5,806 bases of DNA from Candidatus Zixiibacteriota bacterium (GTDB lineage: Bacteria; Zixibacteria; MSB-5A5; GN15; PGXB01). The DNA is taken from positions 1 through 5,806 of the forward strand of contig JAUVBC010000154.1 in the NCBI GenBank assembly GCA_030591405.1, in the 5' to 3' direction. The position numbers and the translations under genes were made by a program. Below the pieces are notes generated by a model, which saw only the letters and a list, made by a program, of their open reading frames with translations, was not told the DNA's origin and ran no database searches. Numbering within the stretch: the first letter of the stretch is position 1; the number at the start of each line of letters is the position of its first letter. Shown here piece by piece: positions 1 to 5,252 of this stretch.

Positions 1-48
1 GTCAGGTCATCCCGCTACTTTGGCGGGACTTCGCGCTCAAGACCCGAC
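1..48. repeat. Dispersed-repeat-like unit with inverted repeat
   Basis: The unit begins with GTCAGGTC (1-8) and ends with GACCCGAC (41-48). The same two 8-mers occur at 194-201 and 234-241, again exactly 40 bases apart. Inside this copy, TCCCGC (10-15) and GCGGGA (23-28) form a 6-bp stem with a 7-base loop. The interior differs from the second copy, so these may be two members of a family with conserved ends, or a coincidence. The window starts at base 1, so the true left boundary is unknown. Confidence 0.4.
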
Positions 49-67
49 GGAACACAATAGGATTTTG

Positions 68-212
68 ATGAAAAAACATAAAATCGGAAAAGCACACCCA
101 TTTTGTTGTAACCAAATATGGTGAAACCACTTACAAGGAATTATTTGGTCCAAAAATGAGAGTCGGTACAAAATTTAGTAGTAAAATTGTGCGGTCAGGT
201 CGCCGAACCTGA
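68..212 (+). pseudogene. Possible frameshifted small gene
   Basis: An ATG at 68, preceded by AGGA at 59-62, opens a frame that stops after 18 codons. One fewer base in the run of six A at 71-76 would join this ATG to an open frame of 46 codons (72-209, stop TGA 210-212). That frame reads KNIKSEKHTHFVVTKYG, then continues through ETTYKELFGPKM and ends RSGRRT. It looks protein-like but has no start codon of its own upstream. Its last codons lie inside the hairpin at 192-215, so the repeat may have truncated it. I do not recognise the product. It could equally be chance. Confidence 0.2.
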
Positions 213-215
213 CCG
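192..215. repeat. Perfect 9-bp hairpin, possible terminator of panB operon
   Basis: CGGTCAGGT (192-200) and ACCTGACCG (207-215) form a perfect 9-bp stem around the loop CGCCGA. Read leftwards, in the direction of panB, the hairpin is followed by CACAATTTTACT, a weak U-tract. It is therefore a plausible but poor intrinsic terminator for the leftward operon. It also resembles a short palindromic repeat. Its loop region can pair with the next hairpin. Confidence 0.55.
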
Positions 216-217
216 TT

Positions 218-245
218 TGATGTCGGGTGCGGCGACCCGACATCA
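218..245. repeat. Perfect 11-bp hairpin
   Basis: TGATGTCGGGT (218-228) and ACCCGACATCA (235-245) form a perfect 11-bp stem with the 6-base loop GCGGCG. It lies two bases after the 192-215 hairpin. No U-tract follows on either strand, so it does not look like a simple terminator. A dispersed palindromic repeat or a structured RNA element fits better. Confidence 0.6.
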
Positions 246-254
246 CGAGCATGG

Positions 255-275
255 ATTCCCCGTTTTCACGGGAAT
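255..275. repeat. dRS3-like small inverted repeat
   Basis: ATTCCC (255-260) and GGGAAT (270-275) are separated by 9 bases. The layout recalls the dRS3 repeat of Neisseria (ATTCCC-N8-GGGAAT) and the common palindromic repeats of the type GGATTCCCG...CGGGAATGAC in many bacterial genomes. The resemblance is in form only; one copy in the window cannot prove a family. Confidence 0.4.
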
Positions 276-350
276 GACATAAAAAAGTAAGGAAATGACA
301 ATACAAAAACTGGAATGATGCTAAAAAATTGAATATGACATAAGAAAAAT
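271..350. repeat. Imperfect ~20-bp tandem repeat, four units
   Basis: Four units start with GGAATGACAT (271), GGAAATGACA (291), GGAATGATGC (312) and GAATATGACA (331). Each is followed by an A-rich tail. Unit lengths are 20, 21, 19 and about 20 bases. The first unit begins inside the right arm of the 255-275 inverted repeat, and the array ends just before the panB stop codon. The units are quite diverged and AT-rich, so slippage-type expansion or chance are both possible. Confidence 0.4.
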
Positions 351-353
351 TAT

Positions 354-1187
354 CTAAAACGATTCGTCGTCGGAGGGGTAGGCGCCGGATTTAACATCGG
401 CGATAAATTCAGAGGCAGCTTTTTCGATAGTTGGTGCAAGGTCGGCATACTGCCGGACAAATTTTGGTTTGAAATCTTCGTACAGTCCCAGAATATCATT
501 TATCACCAGCACCTGTCCGTCGCAGTTGATCCCGGCACCGATACCAATGGTCGGAATATGCACCGCTTTGGTAATCTTTTCTGCAGTATCTTTTTGTACT
601 AATTCAAGGACCATCGAAAAGGCACCCGCTTCTTCAAGTGCCTGAGCCGATTCGAGTAGATAGGCAATAGATTTTTCTTTACGTCCCTGCACCTTAGCGC
701 CGCCAAACCTATGAATCGATTGGGGCGTCAGGCCGATATGTCCCATCACCGGAATTCCGCACTCGACAATCCGTTTGACCGTCGCGGCCATCTCAATTCC
801 GCCCTCGAGTTTGACCGCCTCGGCTCTCCCCTCTTTGAGGAATCGTCCTGCGTTGGCGACGGCAAGTTCAAGCGACGATTGATACGACATAAATGGCATA
901 TCACCGATAACCAGCGCATACTCTGTCCCATCGGAAACAGCTTTGGTGTGCGCCAGCATAATCTCCATTGTCACCGGAAGGGTACTGTCCTCACCATAAT
1001 GCACCATACTGACCGAATCACCAACGAGAAGCGAGTCGACTCCGGCGCGATCAAGAAACCGTGCGGTGTAATAATCATAAGCAGTCAAAACGGCGATCTT
1101 GTCACCTTTAGATTTTTTGGCGATAAACTTTGAAACCGTTATTTTTTTTCGGGTCTTTTTATCTTTATTTTCTTTGTAACTGCTCAT
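354..1187 (-). CDS. panB: 3-methyl-2-oxobutanoate hydroxymethyltransferase (ketopantoate synthase)
   Basis: PanB transfers a hydroxymethyl group from 5,10-methylene-tetrahydrofolate to 2-oxoisovalerate, giving ketopantoate, the first committed step to pantothenate and coenzyme A. It is cytosolic and magnesium-dependent. The 277 residues show the whole family core: TAYDYYTARFLD, LLVGDS (Asp57), LVIGDMPFMSY (Asp96), VKLEGG (Glu128), GHIGLTPQS, FGGAKVQGR, MVLELV (Glu195), IGIGAG and PKFVRQY. By comparison with E. coli PanB (264 aa), Asp57, Asp96 and Glu128 match the metal site and Glu195 the catalytic glutamate. A lysine-rich extension of about 13 residues precedes the usual N-terminus. The ATG follows AGGAG with a 7-base gap and overlaps the upstream kinase stop as ATGA, which points to translational coupling. 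panC is not adjacent within the window. Confidence 0.97.
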   Translation of the reverse strand: MSSYKENKDKKTRKKITVSKFIAKKSKGDKIAVLTAYDYYTARFLDRAGVDSLLVGDSVSMVHYGEDSTLPVTMEIMLAHTKAVSDGTEYALVIGDMPFMSYQSSLELAVANAGRFLKEGRAEAVKLEGGIEMAATVKRIVECGIPVMGHIGLTPQSIHRFGGAKVQGRKEKSIAYLLESAQALEEAGAFSMVLELVQKDTAEKITKAVHIPTIGIGAGINCDGQVLVINDILGLYEDFKPKFVRQYADLAPTIEKAASEFIADVKSGAYPSDDESF

Positions 1188-1828
1188 GCCGTTGCTCCTG
1201 CCGGAACATAATATTTCTTGCCGGTAAGAGGTTTACCGATCATCTCAACCAGATTTTTGAAATCGATCTGATTTTCAACAAAATCGATATCATCGGTTTT
1301 TACAACCAACAAAGGAGAATCGTCGTAATGGAAAAAGTAATGATTAAAAGCGTCGTTGAGCTTTGCGATATATTCGGCATCAATTGATTTTTCAACGCTG
1401 ACATTCCGTTTTTTAATTCTTTCCAGCAGGACCGGTGTTGAGGTTTGAAGATATATGGTCAGATCCGGCTTTGGAATCTCAGAACTTAGAAGCGGCATCA
1501 GTTTTTCATATAGTATTAACTCCCGCTCAGATAGATTTACCGAGGCAAAAACTTTATCACGGGCAAATGTATAGTCGGCGATTATTCGTTGAGCAAAAAG
1601 GTCACGCATCAAAAGTGTCTGCTGTTGTTGATAACGGGTCAACAGATAAAAAAGCTGAACCGAAAAGGCGTACCGTCTGGAATTTTTATAAAAGTCTGTC
1701 AGAAAAGGATTGTTCATGGCATCATCGAGTAAAAGTTCGGCCTTTAGTTCCCGACTCAGCATCTGGGACAGAGTTGTTTTCCCCGCCCCGATAACACCCT
1801 CAATCGCTATATAGTTCGGTTCAGACAT
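1184..1828 (-). CDS. Deoxynucleoside kinase (dNK family)
   Basis: A nucleoside kinase that should phosphorylate a deoxynucleoside to its 5'-monophosphate in the salvage pathway; which one (dA, dG, dC or dT) cannot be read from the sequence. From the chosen start the protein has 214 residues. It opens with YIAIEGVIGAGKTTL, the P-loop (Gly11-Thr18), then NNPFLTDFYK, the helix RRYAFSVQLFYLLTRYQQQ, IIADYTFARDKVFA (Asp85, in the place of the family's acidic-Arg-Ser type motif), PKPDLTIYLQ and a basic lid segment ERIKKRN. Asp35-Asp36 sits where many relatives have a catalytic Glu. An upstream in-frame ATG at 1882 would add 18 residues not typical of the family, so 1828 is preferred; it has a short-spaced GAGGT in front. 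The ATG lies inside folK with an 8-bp overlap. It differs from thymidylate kinase by its longer dNK-type core. Confidence 0.88.
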   Translation of the reverse strand: MSEPNYIAIEGVIGAGKTTLSQMLSRELKAELLLDDAMNNPFLTDFYKNSRRYAFSVQLFYLLTRYQQQQTLLMRDLFAQRIIADYTFARDKVFASVNLSERELILYEKLMPLLSSEIPKPDLTIYLQTSTPVLLERIKKRNVSVEKSIDAEYIAKLNDAFNHYFFHYDDSPLLVVKTDDIDFVENQIDFKNLVEMIGKPLTGKKYYVPAGATA

Positions 1829-2330
1829 TGACCTCAAGTGGTTCTTTGTATAAAACAAGTTCGTCGCAATTGCATTTATCACAATAAATTTTAAGTTTCT
1901 CTTTGGTCACAGGATTAAGAATTTCTGGATCGATCTGAAGCATCGGTTTGAGAACAAACGCCCGCTCGGTCATTTTCCGGTGCGGAATAGACAGCTTCTC
2001 AGATTCAATTACTTCATCCCCAAATAGAATGATATCAATATCGATTGTTCGCGGCTTACATTCGCCCTTATTAGTTCGTCCCAGCCTGGTTTCGATCTCT
2101 TCAACATTGGCCAAAAGCTCGGCTGGCCGGTAGGTAAATTCACCTTTGACAATCATATTAAAAAAGCCGGGGGAATCTTTATCCATCTCAATCGCCGGGT
2201 TAACATAAATCGGAGAGTAACTGATAACCTCAAAACCTTCCATCGCCGCAATCATTTCATTCGCCTTGGACAGATTTTTTTCTCTATCGCCAAGATTGGA
2301 ACCAAGTGACAAATATACAGTGTTTGACAT
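1821..2330 (-). CDS. folK: 2-amino-4-hydroxy-6-hydroxymethyldihydropteridine diphosphokinase (HPPK)
   Basis: FolK transfers pyrophosphate from ATP to 6-hydroxymethyl-7,8-dihydropterin, the step after FolB in tetrahydrofolate synthesis; it is cytosolic. The 169 residues begin VYLSLGSNLGDRE, the N-terminal signature, followed by YVNPA, GFFNMIV, the ELLANVEEIETRLGR helix and the HPPK signature KPRTIDIDIILFGD, with Asp97 and Asp99 as the expected magnesium ligands. IPHRKMTERAFVLKPM closes the core. The length is normal. The C-terminus carries a cysteine cluster, CDKCNC (Cys150, 153, 155), not part of the classical core. The ATG follows AGAGGA (2338-2343) with a 7-base gap. folB lies 32 bases upstream and the kinase start overlaps its 3' end by 8 bases. 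Confidence 0.96.
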   Translation of the reverse strand: MSNTVYLSLGSNLGDREKNLSKANEMIAAMEGFEVISYSPIYVNPAIEMDKDSPGFFNMIVKGEFTYRPAELLANVEEIETRLGRTNKGECKPRTIDIDIILFGDEVIESEKLSIPHRKMTERAFVLKPMLQIDPEILNPVTKEKLKIYCDKCNCDELVLYKEPLEVNV

Positions 2331-2362
2331 AATAATTTCCTCTTATGCTTCCTGTTTTTCTT

Positions 2363-2755
2363 TTACTCTTTATTATCGGAAATTATCTTGGAAGCATCAG
2401 GTTGGCGGCGAGTTACCTCAATTTCTATATGTTCGATCGTCCCGGCAATCGGCGGAATTTTTTTGCGGATTTTCAGGGTCACACGAAAAATCGGGAATTT
2501 TTCCAAAATGTTATCGGCCAGAGTAGTCGCCAGACTTTCGACCAGCGAAAATGCTCTCCCCTCAACAACCTCTTTTATACAATTATAAACAGCGACATAA
2601 TCGATAGTATCGGTTAATTTATCAGTTTTTCCTGGGGCAGCAAGGTCAGCTTCGAGCTCGCAATCGACTTCGAACCGCCGCCCGGTCTCTTTTTCGGCGG
2701 CGCTGACACCATGATAGCCATAAAAAATCATCCCGCCTAATCTGATAACATCCAT
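2363..2755 (-). CDS. folB: Dihydroneopterin aldolase
   Basis: FolB splits 7,8-dihydroneopterin to 6-hydroxymethyl-7,8-dihydropterin and glycolaldehyde, feeding FolK directly. The 130 residues fit the single-domain family. Visible landmarks are FYGYHGVSAAEKETGRRF with the conserved Glu21, TIDYVAVY with Tyr53, LVESLA with Glu73 (the usual pterin anchor) and LKIRKKIPPI with Lys98, which aligns with the catalytic lysine of E. coli and S. aureus FolB. The tail after EVTRRQPD is short and charged. Its ATG has AGAGGAG (2764-2770) at an 8-base gap. It precedes folK by 32 bases on the same strand and follows the aldolase by 100 bases. An epimerase activity is known for some members, but cannot be judged here. 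Confidence 0.95.
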   Translation of the reverse strand: MDVIRLGGMIFYGYHGVSAAEKETGRRFEVDCELEADLAAPGKTDKLTDTIDYVAVYNCIKEVVEGRAFSLVESLATTLADNILEKFPIFRVTLKIRKKIPPIAGTIEHIEIEVTRRQPDASKIISDNKE

Positions 2756-2855
2756 GTCAATTACTCCTCTGGCTTTGATAATAAGCTAATCTATTTCAGA
2801 GCGCTGTCAATCGCTTCTTTATATTTTTCAAAAAAAATTGAGATACAAGCCAAAA

Positions 2856-3494
2856 TTACAAAATTTTATTCTTTCTGATTTTGTTTAGTCTGGTAACTTC
2901 ATCAGTATCAAGGGTTTTCAACCCACCCAGACTTTCGCCCAAAAAAGCGATCCTGGCAAAATGCTCAACTGTTTCCATCCGAAAGTAGGCTTCTTCGGCA
3001 TCGGCTCCAATGGTTAACACCCCATGATTTGCAAGCAGAACGGCATTGTTCTTTCTGATATACTGGCCCAATTTAACCCATTCTTTGGCGACACCGGTGG
3101 GAATATACTCAGTTAATTTAATGACCCCAATACTCAACAATACTTCCGGTAATATGTTATCAGGTAATTGTTTACCAGATGCTGCAAAAGCAGTCGCATA
3201 AGGCGGATGAGCATGGCAACAGGCTTTTATTTCGGGCCGGTTTTTATAAACCTGAAGATGCATCGCCGTTTCCGATGACGGCTCTCCATCACCTGATATT
3301 TTCTGGCCGGAAAGATCGATTACAATCAGATCATCAGGTTTCAAAAACCCTTTTGGTTTTCCGGACGGAGTAATTAAAATTGAGTTATTATCAAGTCTGA
3401 CCGAAAAATTGCCATCAAATCCGGCTATCAAACCATTTTTATAGAGTAAATGGCAAAAATCAATTAGAATATTGGATTCGTTTTTTATTGACAT
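2856..3494 (-). CDS. Class II aldolase/adducin family protein (fuculose-phosphate aldolase-like)
   Basis: A zinc-dependent sugar-phosphate aldolase or epimerase of the AraD/FucA family; the substrate is not clear. From the chosen start it has 212 residues. Seen in order: GLIAGFDGNFSVRL (phosphate loop), ILITPSGKPKG, LIVIDLSG, PSSETAMH with Glu75, CCHAHPPYATAFA with His94 and His96, and LLANHGVLTIG with His157. These match FucA Glu73, His92, His94 and His155 with a constant +2 offset, so the zinc site and catalytic acid/base are intact. An in-frame ATG at 3533 would add 13 hydrophobic residues (MIDFWTFIRLIIF) unlike the family, so 3494 is preferred. Neither start has a SD, unlike its neighbours. 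Alternatives include 5-deoxyribulose-phosphate aldolase or methylthioribulose-phosphate dehydratase relatives. It heads the leftward cluster. Confidence 0.85.
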   Translation of the reverse strand: MSIKNESNILIDFCHLLYKNGLIAGFDGNFSVRLDNNSILITPSGKPKGFLKPDDLIVIDLSGQKISGDGEPSSETAMHLQVYKNRPEIKACCHAHPPYATAFAASGKQLPDNILPEVLLSIGVIKLTEYIPTGVAKEWVKLGQYIRKNNAVLLANHGVLTIGADAEEAYFRMETVEHFARIAFLGESLGGLKTLDTDEVTRLNKIRKNKIL

Positions 3495-3529
3495 AAAAAT
3501 AATTAATCTAATAAATGTCCAAAAGTCAA
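3495..3529 (-). promoter_or_regulatory. Weak leftward promoter placing +1 at the aldolase ATG
   Basis: Reading leftwards, TTGACT (3529-3524) is followed after 16 bases by ATTAAT (3507-3502), a 4 of 6 match to the -10 box. Seven bases then separate it from the A of the ATG at 3494. This would give a leaderless mRNA and would explain the absent SD. The match is modest in very AT-rich DNA. Confidence 0.25.
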
Positions 3530-3646
3530 TCATTGTCAGGTCATTTGATTCAAATTATAAATCAGCAAAAGCTTAATTATTATGGGAAAGCAGCGTATCA
3601 TCTATTAAGAGAATTAAAAAGAGGTCTTTTGAAACAGAAGACTTAA
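3515..3646 (+). CDS. Possible 43-residue small protein
   Basis: An ATG-to-TAA frame of 43 codons beginning MSKSQSLSGHLIQIINQQ, followed by a basic, helix-prone half ending LLRELKRGLLKQKT. It would be small, positively charged and partly amphipathic. The 3' half YYGKAAYHLLRELKRG looks like real protein. Against it, there is no SD before the ATG and it overlaps candidate leftward promoters. Its stop codon lies in the hairpin at 3622-3644. It could be a small peptide, the remnant of a larger gene, or chance. No function is assigned. Confidence 0.25.
   Translation: MSKSQSLSGHLIQIINQQKLNYYGKAAYHLLRELKRGLLKQKT
3554..3559 (-). promoter_or_regulatory. Perfect leftward -10 box (TATAAT)
   Basis: TATAAT reads on the minus strand at 3559-3554. 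No good -35 lies 16-18 bases upstream (the best are AT-rich hexamers such as TAATAA). A start near 3547 would give the aldolase operon a leader of about 50 bases. AT-rich context makes chance matches common. Confidence 0.3.
3616..3644 (-). terminator. Leftward intrinsic terminator-like hairpin
   Basis: Positions 3622-3631 and 3635-3644 form a 10-bp stem with two G-U pairs and the loop AAA. Read leftwards, the stem is followed by one C (3621) and TTTTT (3620-3616), the classic intrinsic terminator order. No leftward gene lies between it and the rightward promoter, so it would stop stray leftward transcription or act as an attenuator in a long aldolase leader. The stem is A-T rich and only moderately stable. 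Confidence 0.45.
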
Positions 3647-3691
3647 ATATAAGTATAATAGTTATATAAAAGAAATATATAAATAAATATG

Positions 3692-3720
3692 TTGACAAAA
3701 AATGAAATAAACTGTATATT
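3692..3720 (+). promoter_or_regulatory. Near-consensus sigma-70 promoter for the HtrA gene
   Basis: TTGACA (3692-3697) is followed after exactly 17 bases by TATATT (3715-3720), five of six matches to the -10 box. The expected start is near 3727, about 28 bases before the ATG at 3755, with the SD between. The sequence upstream (3645-3690) is almost pure A/T and could serve as an UP element. This suggests strong housekeeping expression rather than an alternative stress sigma factor. Confidence 0.8.
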
Positions 3721-3736
3721 TTGAGGCTTTGTAGTT

Positions 3737-3764
3737 AAGGAGGTATTTGGGTTTATGGGGAGGT
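3737..3764 (+). promoter_or_regulatory. Two tandem ribosome binding sites at the HtrA start
   Basis: AAGGAGGT (3737-3744) precedes the ATG at 3755 by 10 bases. A second GGGGAGGT (3757-3764) precedes another in-frame ATG at 3776 by 11 bases. Both starts keep the membrane segment, so the choice adds or removes seven residues (MGRSFTL). Both sites show a longer than usual spacing. Confidence 0.6.
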
Positions 3765-5242
3765 CTTTTACGCTCATGGGTAAGAGTACACGCATTGTCT
3801 CTTTTATTTTATTAGGATTGTTTTTTACGTTCCTCGGTTTTATAATAGCATCCAATCTTGATTTTACTCCCAAGTCATCGGCTCAGATGTCATCGGACCC
3901 GTATCCGGTTACAGTTGATGCCGACGGCAAACATTGCTCACCCTTTGTTGGAGTGGTGGAAAAGGTCACCGATGCGGTGGTTCACATTGCTGCGGAGTAC
4001 GAGGTTCAAAGCCGGTATCGTGATGAGGTCTATTTTAAATTTTTTGGGATACCGCAGGAACCATCAAAATCTTTTGGGTCCGGTTTCTTTTTTAGAAAAG
4101 ACGGATATATCCTGACCAACAATCATGTGGTCAATGGCGCCCAGCATGTTTATGTTCGGACATCTTCAGGATATCAATATGAAGCAAAAATTATAGGTGC
4201 CGATCCGCAAACCGATCTGGCTGTTCTCAAGGTCGATCCTGAAGAGGATATTGATTTTATTCCGTTTGGCAATTCCAATGATATCAGAGTTGGCGATTGG
4301 GCGATTGCAATCGGGAATCCGTTCCCGGAACAGGGACTTGACCGTTCTGTCACGGTTGGTGTAATTTCAGCCAAGGGGCGCAGCAATCTTCGTTTTGGCG
4401 AAGGAACACCGCCAATTCAGGATTATATCCAGACCGATGCTTCCATCAACCCCGGTAATTCCGGCGGTCCTTTGGTTGGCCTTGATGGTAAGGCGATTGG
4501 AGTTAATGCCGCAATTTCGAGTCCTACCGGTGCCTCGGTTGGAATCAGTTTTGCCATACCGATTAATCTGGCCCGTTCTATTGTTCCTGATTTGATTGCG
4601 ACCGGTAAAGTTTCGCGCGCCTGGCTCGGAGTTTATCTTACCGAATTAACCGAAGCCGAAGCACGGATGCAGGGTCTGCCGGCGGTCAAAGGTGTAGGAA
4701 TTGAATCTGTTTTTGATGGCTCACCTGCGGCTGAGGCGGGAATTATTCATGGTGATATTTTGGTCGATTTCAACGGTCAGGAAATACTTGATATTGATAA
4801 TTTTTCAGTCCTGGTGGCAACCGCGCCGAAGAATCAAGAGGTACAGATCGGCCTAATGAGACGGGGGAAATATATTGCGGTTAATGCAATTCCGGTTGAC
4901 CGGGACCAATATCAGTTGGCTCATAGTGAACAGTTTTCCAATCCCAACGACCGGCTGTCATGGCTCGGTATGGATCTTTTAAATTTTAACGCAGACATTG
5001 CCCGACAGATCGGTTCTGAATTTTTCCCTGGCATATATATAAACCGCGTATCGCGCGGTTCACTGGCGTATCTGGCCGGGATATTACCCGGTTCGGTTAT
5101 TACGCAAATAGATAACAATGAAATCAAGAACCTGGTCGAGCTGCAGGCGATCGCAGAACAAATGCAAAATAGACAAAAGGCGATACCGCTTCTGCTGGTA
5201 GACCCCAGGGGACAGATAGAGTACAAGGCTATAAAGCCTTAA
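3755..5242 (+). CDS. HtrA/DegP-type trypsin-like serine protease with two PDZ domains
   Basis: A protease/chaperone of the cell envelope that degrades misfolded exported proteins. The 495 residues begin with a basic stretch and a hydrophobic segment (about residues 13-33), either a signal peptide or an uncleaved anchor facing the periplasm. The S1C protease domain covers about 60-285: ILTNNHVV with His124, DPQTDLAVLKV with Asp154 and NPGNSGGPL with Ser236 complete the catalytic triad, and VGISFAIPI follows. The LA-loop region before GSGF is short. PDZ1 spans about 288-380 (AWLGVYLTEL, GSPAAEAGIIHGDILVDFNG), PDZ2 about 402-490 (WLGMDLLNF, GSLAYLAGILPGSVITQIDN). Length and layout match DegP/DegQ rather than single-PDZ DegS. 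An alternative start at 3776 has its own SD. It has its own strong promoter; a sigma factor gene follows after 32 bases. The symbol is left open because degP and degQ cannot be separated. Confidence 0.95.
   Translation: MGRSFTLMGKSTRIVSFILLGLFFTFLGFIIASNLDFTPKSSAQMSSDPYPVTVDADGKHCSPFVGVVEKVTDAVVHIAAEYEVQSRYRDEVYFKFFGIPQEPSKSFGSGFFFRKDGYILTNNHVVNGAQHVYVRTSSGYQYEAKIIGADPQTDLAVLKVDPEEDIDFIPFGNSNDIRVGDWAIAIGNPFPEQGLDRSVTVGVISAKGRSNLRFGEGTPPIQDYIQTDASINPGNSGGPLVGLDGKAIGVNAAISSPTGASVGISFAIPINLARSIVPDLIATGKVSRAWLGVYLTELTEAEARMQGLPAVKGVGIESVFDGSPAAEAGIIHGDILVDFNGQEILDIDNFSVLVATAPKNQEVQIGLMRRGKYIAVNAIPVDRDQYQLAHSEQFSNPNDRLSWLGMDLLNFNADIARQIGSEFFPGIYINRVSRGSLAYLAGILPGSVITQIDNNEIKNLVELQAIAEQMQNRQKAIPLLLVDPRGQIEYKAIKP
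5225..5240 (+). repeat. Small hairpin at the HtrA stop codon
   Basis: AAGGCT (5225-5230) and AGCCTT (5235-5240) pair perfectly around ATAA and reach into the stop codon. No U-tract follows directly, so it is unlikely to be an efficient terminator; read-through to the sigma gene is expected. Confidence 0.4.
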
Positions 5243-5252
5243 GTGTTTGAGC

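Larger units (their letters stand above)
1..353. other. Repeat-rich intergenic region downstream of panB
   Basis: No convincing intact gene is seen in this stretch on either strand. It contains a short inverted repeat at 10-28, a possible frameshifted mini-gene at 68-212, two strong hairpins at 192-215 and 218-245, a smaller inverted repeat at 255-275 and an AT-rich imperfect tandem array at 271-350, all listed separately. The mixture suggests a landing zone for small dispersed repeats at the end of the leftward folB-panB operon. The left edge of the window cuts through it, so the next gene on that side is not visible. Confidence 0.6.

Noticed and set aside
1..353. CRISPR array or tRNA in the repeat-rich left end
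   Set aside because: The repeats are too few, imperfect and irregularly spaced for CRISPR, and no cloverleaf with a T-loop signature was seen.
711..1133. Long plus-strand open frame (140 codons) opposite panB
   Set aside because: The minus-strand frame is a textbook PanB with all catalytic residues. The opposing frame has no recognisable motif, so it is a shadow.
1435..1794. Plus-strand open frame (119 codons) opposite the deoxynucleoside kinase
   Set aside because: It lies antisense to a conserved P-loop kinase, lacks a SD and has no family motif.
1829..1882. Upstream ATG giving the kinase 18 more residues
   Set aside because: The family normally begins a few residues before the P-loop strand, and the extension lies wholly within the coding end of folK.
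2778..2810. Perfect TTGACA on the minus strand (2810-2805) as a possible folB promoter
   Set aside because: No acceptable -10 occurs at 16-18 bases; the nearest good one, TATTAT (2783-2778), is 21 bases away, beyond the usual range.
3495..3533. Upstream ATG giving the aldolase a hydrophobic N-terminus
   Set aside because: The 13 extra residues resemble a membrane segment, unsuitable for a cytosolic aldolase and absent from the family; no SD supports it.
3643..3873. Minus-strand open frame across the HtrA promoter and start
   Set aside because: It runs through AT-rich promoter DNA and the start of a well-supported gene; the peptide ends in low-complexity Ile/Tyr residues.
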